Part shown: piece after piece, positions 1-5,230 of the stretch
How positions within the stretch are numbered: position 1 is the first letter of the stretch
How the letters are laid out: each line of letters opens with the position of its first letter
NCBI GenBank assembly: GCA_021802225.1
Contig: JAKAAS010000080.1
Span: 1-7,172, forward strand
Source of the DNA: Bacillota bacterium
GTDB lineage: Bacteria > Bacillota_E > Sulfobacillia > Sulfobacillales > Sulfobacillaceae
DNA: 7,172 nucleotides
Reading direction: 5' to 3'
The notes under the pieces: generated by a model
The model's input: only the letters and a program-made list of their open reading frames with translations
What the model was told of the DNA's origin: nothing
Database searches by the model: none
Translations under genes and position numbers: made by a program

Positions 1-865
1 CCGGAGGACGGGAAGGAAGCTCCTGGCGAAACGTCAAATTCACATCCGGCTCCATTCGCAAAGGGTCAAAATCGGTAAAATTGCTCATATACGGCAGCGT
101 CGGCACGGCAACGGCCACACTCCCCCGCCCATCCGGCCCGCGCGGCACCCCCATGCTGTCCTCTTCCGGGAAACTCAGCGGCACATGGGGGACGATCCCC
201 AAGACCGGCACCGACACAAGATTTTCCAAGATAGCGACACCATCCGCGAATAGCGTCCGGTCCCCCCGGAATTTATTAACAATGACACCCCGCAAGCGTG
301 CGCGCGCCGCTTCCGGCATCAATAGAGCCGTTCCGTACAGGGAAGCAAAAATCCCACCCCGGTCGATATCCCCCACGAGAACCACCTGCGCGTCCGCATA
401 CTCCGCCATGCGCAAATTGGACAAATCCGTGTTCATCAGGTTCATTTCCACGGGGCTGCCGGCTCCTTCGATGATCACCACGTCGTATTGACGGGCCAAG
501 CGGTCATAAGACTCCGTGACCGCCGAGAAAAGCTCGTCCCGATTCTCACGGAAGTGCCGGCTACCATAGGCGCCTTGCGCCTGACCCTGAACAATCAGTT
601 GGGATTGCTGGGGACTTTCCGGTTTCAGCAACACGGGATTCATATCAGCATGCGGCGCGACGCCAGCGCTCCATGCCTGCAGGGCCTGTGCATATGACAT
701 TTCCGCACCGTCCGCCGCAATATAAGCATTGAGTGACATATTTTGTGCTTTGAAGGGCGCCACAGCGATTCCCCGGTCTCTCAGCACCCGGCACAGCCCC
801 GCAACCATCCAGGTTTTGCCGACATGGGAACTTGTCCCCAGCACACTCAGTGCCCTAGCTCTCAT
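1..865 (-). CDS. cobQ: Cobyric acid synthase CobQ (CbiP), N-terminal part, cut by window edge
   Basis: This enzyme amidates four carboxyl side chains of adenosylcobyrinic a,c-diamide, using glutamine and ATP, to give cobyric acid in cytoplasmic cobalamin synthesis. Only 288 residues lie in the window; the family is usually about 490-510, so the C-terminal glutamine amidotransferase domain with its Cys-His centre lies beyond base 1. The visible part is the dethiobiotin-synthetase-like ATP domain: P-loop variant GTSSHVGKT at 10-18, FKAQNMSLN at 38-46, DMNPVLLKPES at 74-84, EGAGSPVEMNL at 133-143, VGDIDRGGIFA at 164-174, NKFRGDR at 197-203 and LPYMSNFTDFDPL at 257-269. All are family hallmarks. 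The ATG overlaps the cobU stop as ATGA, and an AAGGG sits about nine bases upstream inside cobU, which suggests translational coupling. No frameshift is seen. The identification is firm; the overall length and the second domain cannot be checked here. Confidence 0.95.
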   Translation of the reverse strand, partial: MRARALSVLGTSSHVGKTWMVAGLCRVLRDRGIAVAPFKAQNMSLNAYIAADGAEMSYAQALQAWSAGVAPHADMNPVLLKPESPQQSQLIVQGQAQGAYGSRHFRENRDELFSAVTESYDRLARQYDVVIIEGAGSPVEMNLMNTDLSNLRMAEYADAQVVLVGDIDRGGIFASLYGTALLMPEAARARLRGVIVNKFRGDRTLFADGVAILENLVSVPVLGIVPHVPLSFPEEDSMGVPRGPDGRGSVAVAVPTLPYMSNFTDFDPLRMEPDVNLTFRQELPSRPP

Positions 866-1398
866 ACCGGAGTGCCCTTTATCCAAACAGGGATGCCCGC
901 CACTACTACCGCAACCCCGGCCGCATTCTCCGCCAACTCCTGGTTAATCCGGCCCAATGCCTCCACAAAACGCCGTTCCTCTGGGGAGGCAGGCATCAGC
1001 CCCTGGCCGGCTTCCTCGCTGACCACCACCGTGTCCCCGCTCCGGCGGCCAAGGTGATGAAGGCTCTGGCTCAATGCCTCCAAACCCTTCCCGTCACCCG
1101 GCATGCGGCGGCCAATCACTGGCCCGACACCATCCCACAGAATAGGAACAGTCTCAGGGAGCGATAAAATTCTAGCGACTGGGTCGCCGGGTTCCACCCA
1201 AACTGTCCACTCCCGGGGCCGCCGCCTTTGATGACGCTCTATTCTTTGCAGGAATTCCTCATCCCCCGGTCCTAGCAAGGACTCGTCCATCGTGGCAATA
1301 TAGTGGACGGCCCTGTGGCGCATAATTGTCCCAACCAAACGCTCCGCAAATGCACTCTTTCCTGAAGCACTGCCGCCAAGCACAAGCCAAAGGGACAT
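862..1398 (-). CDS. cobU: Bifunctional adenosylcobinamide kinase / adenosylcobinamide-phosphate guanylyltransferase CobU (CobP)
   Basis: The family phosphorylates adenosylcobinamide and then transfers GMP to give adenosylcobinamide-GDP, which is needed to attach the lower ligand of cobalamin. The protein has 178 residues, normal for the family. Visible motifs are the P-loop GGSASGKS at 8-15, YIATMD at 33-38, the RIERHQRRRP stretch at 52-61 with His56 in the place of the histidine guanylylated in Salmonella CobU, SEEAGQGLMP at 127-136 (family form VSNEVGxGIVP), and the C-terminal AGIPVWIKG. The segment ILWDGVGPVIG near 86-96 is divergent from the usual LVDCLTLW motif. The start is ATG with GGGGAG six bases upstream. 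cobQ follows with a 4-base overlap. A likely extended -10 promoter lies 33 bases upstream of the start. The leader is too short for a cobalamin riboswitch. Confidence 0.93.
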   Translation of the reverse strand: MSLWLVLGGSASGKSAFAERLVGTIMRHRAVHYIATMDESLLGPGDEEFLQRIERHQRRRPREWTVWVEPGDPVARILSLPETVPILWDGVGPVIGRRMPGDGKGLEALSQSLHHLGRRSGDTVVVSEEAGQGLMPASPEERRFVEALGRINQELAENAAGVAVVVAGIPVWIKGTPV

Positions 1399-1430
1399 GT
1401 AGTCTCCCCAATTCTTTTCAGATTCACTCC

Positions 1431-1461
1431 ATTATAACAATGCTGCAGCATGGGAAGACAA
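1431..1461 (-). promoter_or_regulatory. Candidate promoter of the cobU-cobQ operon, extended -10
   Basis: On the minus strand a perfect TATAAT (1436 down to 1431) is preceded by TG one base upstream, giving the extended -10 form TGTTATAAT. A weak -35-like TTGTCT lies at 1461-1456 with a 19-base spacer. A perfect 12-base palindrome (1440-1451) lies in the spacer. The predicted transcript start is near 1424, about 25 bases before the cobU ATG. This is inferred from consensus only. Confidence 0.6.
1440..1451. repeat. 12-base perfect palindrome in the cobU promoter spacer
   Basis: The sequence ATGCTGCAGCAT equals its own reverse complement over 12 bases. It lies between the putative -35 and extended -10 of the cobU promoter, where a bound repressor could block polymerase. 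A palindrome of this size is expected about once or twice by chance in a window this long, so position rather than existence is what makes it noteworthy. Confidence 0.4.
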
Positions 1462-1482
1462 GAAGGTGCCATATTTTACAAA

Positions 1483-1513
1483 GTCAAAAACCGCCATGTC
1501 GGCGGCTTTTGAC
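1483..1513 (-). terminator. Intrinsic terminator of the cytochrome c gene
   Basis: Read on the minus strand, GTCAAAA-GCCGCC-GACAT-GGCGG-TTTTTGAC forms a GC-rich stem (GGCGG/CCGCC pairs at 1491-1505) with an outer A/T stem, and the T-run follows the stem directly. It begins about 15 bases after the cytochrome stop and about 20 bases before the cobU promoter, so it insulates the cobU-cobQ operon. The flanks are symmetric, so it may also act in the plus direction. Confidence 0.85.
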
Positions 1514-1528
1514 CCGAGGTAACGGTTA

Positions 1529-1957
1529 TTATTTCTTGGCGAGGCTCCACACATAACCGGAGACGTTGACAGACTGCTGCGCCGAGAGAGAGCCGGGATC
1601 CGTGGCAGGCATGTTGTGCGCTACAAACGCCTCCAATGCCGTCTCTGTGCCAAACCGCGAGACCACGGCGGCGGAAGCTGCCAGCTTAGGTCCCTGGCTG
1701 GTTCCGCCCCCGGTTTTTCCGTGGCAAGACTGGCATGTGGAGGCAAAAAGTTTTGCGCCAGCTCCGAGGTTCGGCGGGGATACCTTGGTGGTGGCCGATT
1801 CATTGTTTCCGGTTTTCACATTTTTAGAAACTCCCTTGGCATTGCGGGCACTTTGCTTCACATTCGGCGATGGGGCGCTGGTATTATGGCCGCAGGCAGT
1901 CACCGCGCCAATCAGAGCCGCTGACAAGAGACAAATGGAGAAAGCGCGCTTATACAT
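1529..1957 (-). CDS. Lipoprotein mono-haem cytochrome c (class I)
   Basis: This is predicted to be a 142-residue electron carrier anchored on the outer face of the cell membrane. The N-terminus MYKRAF is followed by a hydrophobic stretch and a lipobox ending VTAC, with Cys22 as the lipidation site. Residues 23-62 are a polar, low-complexity linker rich in Ser, Thr, Asn and Lys. The haem motif CQSCH is at 75-79, and Met116 in HNMP is the likely axial ligand, as in small class I cytochromes. The C-terminal helix is VNVSGYVWSLAKK. I chose the ATG at 1957 because AAGGGGGG lies six bases upstream; an ATG eight codons earlier has no such site and would put extra residues before the signal peptide. 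A terminator follows. No oxidase, reductase or other respiratory gene is adjacent, so the redox partner is unknown. Confidence 0.88.
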   Translation of the reverse strand: MYKRAFSICLLSAALIGAVTACGHNTSAPSPNVKQSARNAKGVSKNVKTGNNESATTKVSPPNLGAGAKLFASTCQSCHGKTGGGTSQGPKLAASAAVVSRFGTETALEAFVAHNMPATDPGSLSAQQSVNVSGYVWSLAKK

Positions 1958-2067
1958 CGTTGTCCCCCCTTCCATAGCCATAGCGTAGCCCTCAATCCGG
2001 GCCCTTATGCACTACGTCCTGGGAGTCTGCCTGGCGGCCCGGGACGCCGGGTGTTCAGACCGTTTCC

Positions 2068-2096
2068 TTCATTGTTTGGGTCCACTCCGGTATAAT
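2068..2096 (+). promoter_or_regulatory. Candidate promoter for the 186-residue hypothetical gene
   Basis: A perfect TATAAT lies at 2091-2096, with a weak -35-like TTCATT at 2068-2073 and a 17-base spacer. The predicted transcript start near 2103 leaves a leader of about 50 bases before the chosen ATG at 2152. The -10 lies within the palindromic GGTATAATACC (2089-2099), so the other strand also carries a -10-like TATTAT facing the cytochrome gene, though with no convincing -35. Confidence 0.5.
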
Positions 2097-2151
2097 ACCT
2101 CTGACAGGGCAAACTGGTTCACATGACGCTTTGACAGGGGGACATGCGCAT

Positions 2152-2712
2152 ATGGAAGACGAGACAGCCTTGGCATACGGTCTTGACAGCGACCTCAAGA
2201 GCCTGGTTGAGCAAGAGTACATAAAAGAAGGCGCCCTCTTTGGCACGGTGCCGCAGAGCAAATTGAATGTTGGAGAGATGCGGGAACTGGAAAAGGTGGG
2301 GTGGACCGTGCGCGACTACCGCGATGAACCCGTGGTGGAACCCCCGCAGTCAGCCATAAACTGGGACAATCTCAGCGCAGAGCACCGCGATCACATCTTT
2401 CACGCCATTAGCCACCGACTGCCGCAAGGGACCCCGTGGGCGGGCAATAAGCAGGCCATCTTGGAAGAACTGGTGGCATCGGCTTGGGACGAGCGGGAAG
2501 AGGAGATCCGCATTCTGTTGGGTTCGTGGACTTTTGCTGCCGCCTGGTCAGGCCACCCCGATTATAATGACCGGGTAGTGGAAAGTCGTCAAACTTTCTA
2601 CTTTTACTCCGCCAAAATGCGCAATGCCGCCGAGAAAGCCCTGCACCTGGTCACAGAGCCTCCGGGGGACGATGATGCCTTCTGGGAGTTTATTGACGCT
2701 CTGGAGAGCTAA
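2152..2712 (+). CDS. Hypothetical acidic protein, 186 residues, unrecognised
   Basis: I do not recognise this protein. It is 186 residues long, clearly acidic, has no cysteine and contains seven tryptophans (51, 71, 96, 112, 126, 132, 178). No signal peptide or membrane span is visible, so it is probably cytoplasmic. Stretches such as 101-123 (ILEELVAS through WDEREEEIRILL) and 153-168 look helical, and the tail 173-186 (DDDAFWEFIDALES) is strongly acidic. The start is chosen as ATG 2152 because GGGGGA lies nine bases upstream; a TTG at 2131 in the same frame would add seven residues but lies upstream of that site. It has its own candidate promoter and appears monocistronic. Its last 23 bases overlap the convergent GNAT gene. 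It being a real gene is supported by promoter, ribosome site and length; the function is open. Confidence 0.75.
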   Translation: MEDETALAYGLDSDLKSLVEQEYIKEGALFGTVPQSKLNVGEMRELEKVGWTVRDYRDEPVVEPPQSAINWDNLSAEHRDHIFHAISHRLPQGTPWAGNKQAILEELVASAWDEREEEIRILLGSWTFAAAWSGHPDYNDRVVESRQTFYFYSAKMRNAAEKALHLVTEPPGDDDAFWEFIDALES

Positions 2713-3301
2713 TCCCTGGCAGATATTTTGCCATAAACACTTCCGCCACCATGTGGCCGCTGATATAGAACTGCTGGGGCCGGGAAGCTTCCACTGCATA
2801 GCCGTGGCGAAGATAAAAGCGGATGGCGGCCCCGTTGCTCTCAAAGACCGACAAGGCGACTTTGTGGATCTGATGTTGCTGGGCCCACATTTCCATGGTG
2901 CGGAGCAGCCCTGCTCCCCTTCCTTGGCCTCTGGATTCCGCAGCCAGAGCCATGCCAAAAGTCGCCACATGCCGGTTCTTGCGAAAGGTGCCGCGAACGG
3001 CTTCAAGTGTGCCAATAATTTTTTGCCCTGATAGTGCAACCAAGACCATCTGAACGTCGGGGTTCATTTGGCTCAGAATGCGTTGCTGCTGGTCGGCCGA
3101 ATAGTAGTCGTCTTCGTTCGCGATATAAATGTCCTCGCTCCCTACGGCGCGGATAAGCGAGACAATCGATGCCGCGTCACTAGGGTCAGCGAAGCGCACT
3201 ACGTACGGCATGTTTCCGACGTCGGTGTAGGTGAATTCTGTGCGCATGGTGCAGCCGATGCCTCCTGGGTACAGTCCTACCGAATAATTCTCCGTGCCCA
3301 T
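2690..3301 (-). CDS. GNAT-family N-acetyltransferase
   Basis: The family moves an acetyl group from acetyl-CoA to an amine on a small molecule or protein; the substrate here cannot be told. The protein has 203 residues. The GNAT core starts near MPYVVRFADPSD (31-42). Beta-4 is VATFGMALA at 112-120, and the acetyl-CoA pyrophosphate-binding motif A is R-G-Q-G-R-G-A-G at 124-131. After it come KVALSVFESNGAAIRFYLRHGY (146-168, motif B region, split here as KVALSVF, ESNGAAIRFY and LRHGY) and a C-terminal strand near MVAEVFMAKYL. I chose the ATG at 3301 because AGGAGA lies five bases upstream; the reading frame stays open to a TTG at 3490 but no ribosome site supports that. An internal ATG at codon 31 marks the usual domain start, so the first 30 residues are unusual. 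metX lies upstream on the same strand, 246 bases away, so co-transcription is possible. Confidence 0.85.
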   Translation of the reverse strand: MGTENYSVGLYPGGIGCTMRTEFTYTDVGNMPYVVRFADPSDAASIVSLIRAVGSEDIYIANEDDYYSADQQQRILSQMNPDVQMVLVALSGQKIIGTLEAVRGTFRKNRHVATFGMALAAESRGQGRGAGLLRTMEMWAQQHQIHKVALSVFESNGAAIRFYLRHGYAVEASRPQQFYISGHMVAEVFMAKYLPGISSPERQ

Positions 3302-3547
3302 GGAAATCTCCTGCTGCCGACCTCCTCGGCCTCGAACGCCGGGGTGAGGCTCCCGTAAACTCGACGGATACCAGCCATGCGGTGGGAAATTCAAAACACC
3401 GCGGCCGTTCATGAGGATGAAAGCGTCCCCATGCCTTGAAGGAGTCCCGGAACCATTGAATGTGAGTCGCGTAAAACGTGTGGTGGCCAACTAAGCCAAT
3501 CTGATATTGAGTGCGCATACCAGCAGCATGGCCCCCGCCCCCATTCT
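3302..3547 (-). other. Intergenic stretch with no convincing gene; possible decayed coding sequence
   Basis: These 246 bases lie between the metX stop and the GNAT start. Two minus-strand frames are open through most of it. One begins at an ATG at 3518 (first residues MRTQYQIGLVGHHTFYATHI) and runs into the GNAT gene out of frame; the other begins at a TTG at 3490 and continues in frame into GNAT. Neither has a well-placed ribosome binding site (the G-rich run before 3518 is about eleven bases from the ATG) and I recognise neither product. There is no T-run hairpin after metX. It may be an untranslated spacer or a relic. Confidence 0.35.
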
Positions 3548-4675
3548 CTATTCAGAAGAAACTAAAACCCGTGACATCGCCTGCAGAAACTTGCGGACAA
3601 TCTTCCCCATTCCCGAAGAATCCACGAGAAAGCTATCGTGGCCCCACGGTGAATGCAAGGTCTCAAAGCGCGTGTTAATGCCTGACTCGCGCAAGATGGC
3701 CGCGTGGCGCCGGATCTCATCATAGGGGTAAAGCTGATCACTGGTAATTCCTACCATCCATACGGGGATGTCCGCCATGGCCAAGGTCCCTGCCTCCAAG
3801 AGATTAAAGCGGTCCATGGCATCGGTAATCCTCAGGTACGTATTGGCATCAAAGCGGCGGACAAGTTTCTGACCCTGGTAGCGCAGGTACGAGGAGACTT
3901 GAAACTCGTCGCGCTGCGCGGTCTGATAGTGGCGGCCGAACTTGGTTTCCATGGACTCTGGACTTTGATATGAAATCATGTCCGCCATCCGCGCCACCGC
4001 CAGCCCCTGGCTGGGGTGGGACCCCGTAAGGTAGTAGTCACCACCATAGAAATCCGGGTCGCTGGTGATGGCCATGCGGCCCACCGTATGAAAAGCTATC
4101 GCCCAAGGCGAATGCTTGATCGGAGAGCCAACCGCTAGGATGCCGCGCACATCGTGGGGATACAAAAAGCCGTAGGCATACGCGATCATGCCACCCATTG
4201 ACCCGCCGATAATAATGGGAAGGTCCGCCAATTCCAGATGCTGCTCCACCAGCATTCTCACGGAACGCGCCATATCATAGAGAGTGATGGCGGGAAATCG
4301 GCTGCCGTAGGGATGCCCGTCGGGCGCTGGGGAATGCGGTCCAGTGGTTCCCATGGCCCCTCCCAGCACATTGACGGAAATCACATGATACTGGTGAAGG
4401 TCAATGGCTTTGCCAAACCCCACCAAGGCATCCCACCAGCCAGCAGCGTCCTGGTAGGTGTGTCGGGTCACGTGGCTGTCCCCCGTCAATGCATGAAAAA
4501 TCACGATGGGCGTCCCCGTACCAATTTTTCCCCATTCCTCATACGCCAGCAGCAGTTCGGGCAGTTTTTCCCCGCAATCGAGTGCAAACGGACCGGGCGC
4601 GCGGTAGAATTGCAGCCGTGGCCAGGGGAATCCCTGGCTCATCTGCCAGGGCCAAATTGGGTAGGGATACTTCAT
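3548..4675 (-). CDS. metX: Homoserine O-acetyltransferase (MetX family)
   Basis: The family activates homoserine by O-acylation, normally with acetyl-CoA, the first committed step of methionine synthesis in the cytoplasm. The 375 residues match the usual length of the alpha/beta-hydrolase-fold enzyme. Visible motifs are HALTGDSH at 61-68, GWWDALVGFGKAID at 79-92, NVLGG at 102-106, GTTGP at 109-113, PYGSRFP at 122-128, the nucleophile elbow GGSMGG with Ser159, and the remaining triad members Asp313 in TSDQLYP and His346 in WGHDSFL. One oddity is Ala107 where most relatives have Cys in the GGCxGTTGP loop. Some MetX proteins use succinyl-CoA or serine, so the exact acyl donor and acceptor are not proven. 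I chose the ATG at 4675 because GGGGAGGAGG lies about ten bases upstream; an ATG nine codons earlier lies before that site. No SAM riboswitch is visible in the leader. Confidence 0.9.
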   Translation of the reverse strand: MKYPYPIWPWQMSQGFPWPRLQFYRAPGPFALDCGEKLPELLLAYEEWGKIGTGTPIVIFHALTGDSHVTRHTYQDAAGWWDALVGFGKAIDLHQYHVISVNVLGGAMGTTGPHSPAPDGHPYGSRFPAITLYDMARSVRMLVEQHLELADLPIIIGGSMGGMIAYAYGFLYPHDVRGILAVGSPIKHSPWAIAFHTVGRMAITSDPDFYGGDYYLTGSHPSQGLAVARMADMISYQSPESMETKFGRHYQTAQRDEFQVSSYLRYQGQKLVRRFDANTYLRITDAMDRFNLLEAGTLAMADIPVWMVGITSDQLYPYDEIRRHAAILRESGINTRFETLHSPWGHDSFLVDSSGMGKIVRKFLQAMSRVLVSSE

Positions 4676-4729
4676 ATCTTGCCGACCTCCTCCCCATCGC
4701 ACAGTCGAGGGATCCCCTAACTCAAAAAC

Positions 4730-4855
4730 TCAAAGGATTTCTTTTCGTGTTGCCCGCAGCATCCTACGGTGTTCTGCTAGAAACCGGATCGCCGCCCACT
4801 TATCAGAATCGCGCCGCCCATGCGGAGCGCGCCAAAGCGCCAGAGTTGCGGACAT
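4730..4855 (-). CDS. Possible short basic ORF in the metX leader (41 codons), weak
   Basis: The frame reads MSATLALWRAPHGRR and onward to a basic, probably helical tail ending TRKEIL. It has no ribosome binding site, but its ATG lies about seven bases after a possible extended -10 (TGCTATCAT), where a leaderless transcript would start. It ends 54 bases before metX. It has no methionine run, so it does not look like a methionine attenuator peptide. The same frame is open upstream to an ATG at 4972, which would add a tryptophan-rich hydrophobic segment and give 80 residues, but that start overlaps the proC promoter and also lacks a ribosome site. It may be chance. Confidence 0.2.
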   Translation of the reverse strand: MSATLALWRAPHGRRDSDKWAAIRFLAEHRRMLRATRKEIL

Positions 4856-4861
4856 GACCTG

Positions 4862-4870
4862 ATGATAGCA
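4862..4870 (-). promoter_or_regulatory. Possible extended -10 promoter for metX
   Basis: On the minus strand TGCTATCAT (4870 down to 4862) matches the extended -10 form TGnTATAAT with one mismatch. No good -35 is seen at the right distance. Transcription from here would give a leader of about 180 bases before the metX ATG. That leader contains a 6-bp hairpin at 4754-4769 (CCGTAG, loop GATG, CTGCGG on the minus strand) without a following T-run. Confidence 0.35.
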
Positions 4871-4937
4871 AACTATGGGCGTCACAGCGAGTACAATACC
4901 TTCCGGCCACCACCACGGCAGTCCTGGGGCTGATCTA

Positions 4938-4966
4938 TTGACAACAAAGCCCGAAGCCATTAAAAT
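4938..4966 (+). promoter_or_regulatory. Sigma-A type promoter of the proC T-box leader
   Basis: A perfect -35 TTGACA at 4938-4943 is separated by exactly 17 bases from TAAAAT at 4961-4966, one mismatch from the consensus -10. The sequence between and after is A/T-rich. The predicted start near 4973 places the whole T-box leader downstream. This is the best promoter in the window. Confidence 0.85.
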
Positions 4967-4972
4967 TTGCAT

Positions 4973-5204
4973 AAAATTTCATCGAATTTCACGATGACTG
5001 AGACTAAGGGCAAACGTTGTGCCACAGCGAGCGGCAAATGGTGAAAGGCCGCCACAATTACTCCCGTCCCACCTCAACGAGTGCCGTTAGGCGGGCTCCT
5101 CCCGTTATAGAGGGAATTGAGATACATCAGGCCATAAAGACAGCCGGATGTAACTAAGGTGGCACCGCGAATCCCATTCGTCCTTAGGACTGGTGGGTTT
5201 TTTT
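4973..5204 (+). promoter_or_regulatory. T-box riboswitch (tRNA-sensing leader) of proC
   Basis: The leader shows the T-box parts in order. A Stem I region runs from about 4992 to 5085, with its distal arm GCGGC/GCCGC and the CACAA/TTGTG pairing. A candidate specifier loop near 5066-5072 holds CCC (Pro) at 5068-5070 followed by A. Stem III spans 5124-5151 (ACATC-GGC paired with GCC-GATGT). The conserved T-box AAGGTGGCACCGCG spans 5156-5169. The antiterminator pairs CTAAGG (5154-5159) with CCTTAG (5182-5187), which competes with the terminator hairpin at 5173-5197. Such leaders read through when the matching uncharged tRNA binds. Placement before proC suggests proline starvation as the signal. 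The UGGC bulge predicts a tRNA with discriminator base G. The Stem I fold was drawn by eye. Confidence 0.92.
5173..5204 (+). terminator. Regulated intrinsic terminator of the T-box leader
   Basis: CCCATT pairs with GGTGGG and GTCC with GGAC around a TTA loop, followed by seven T residues (5198-5204). The CCTTAG on its 5' side is shared with the antiterminator, so the two folds are mutually exclusive, as expected for a transcriptional T-box switch. The proC ribosome site begins about 14 bases downstream. Confidence 0.9.
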
Positions 5205-5230
5205 ATTTCCTAAATCAAGGAGGAGAAATC

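Noticed and set aside
3299..3490. N-terminal extension of the GNAT protein to a TTG at 3490
   Set aside because: The added 63 residues resemble no domain and the TTG lacks a ribosome site, whereas AGGAGA sits correctly before the ATG at 3301.
4709..4716. 8-base palindrome GGGATCCC upstream of metX
   Set aside because: Palindromes this short are expected many times by chance and it is not in a clear promoter position.
4238..4857. Long plus-strand open frames opposite metX and its leader
   Set aside because: They are antisense shadows of the metX coding frame, with no ribosome sites and no protein-like motifs.
4676..4860. SAM riboswitch in the metX leader
   Set aside because: A SAM-I riboswitch would fit a methionine gene, but the conserved core elements were not found; only a simple hairpin at 4754-4769 is present.
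4730..4972. 80-codon minus-strand ORF with a tryptophan-rich hydrophobic segment, possible small membrane protein
   Set aside because: The start has no ribosome binding site and lies over the strong divergent proC promoter. Only the shorter 41-codon version is kept as a weak candidate.
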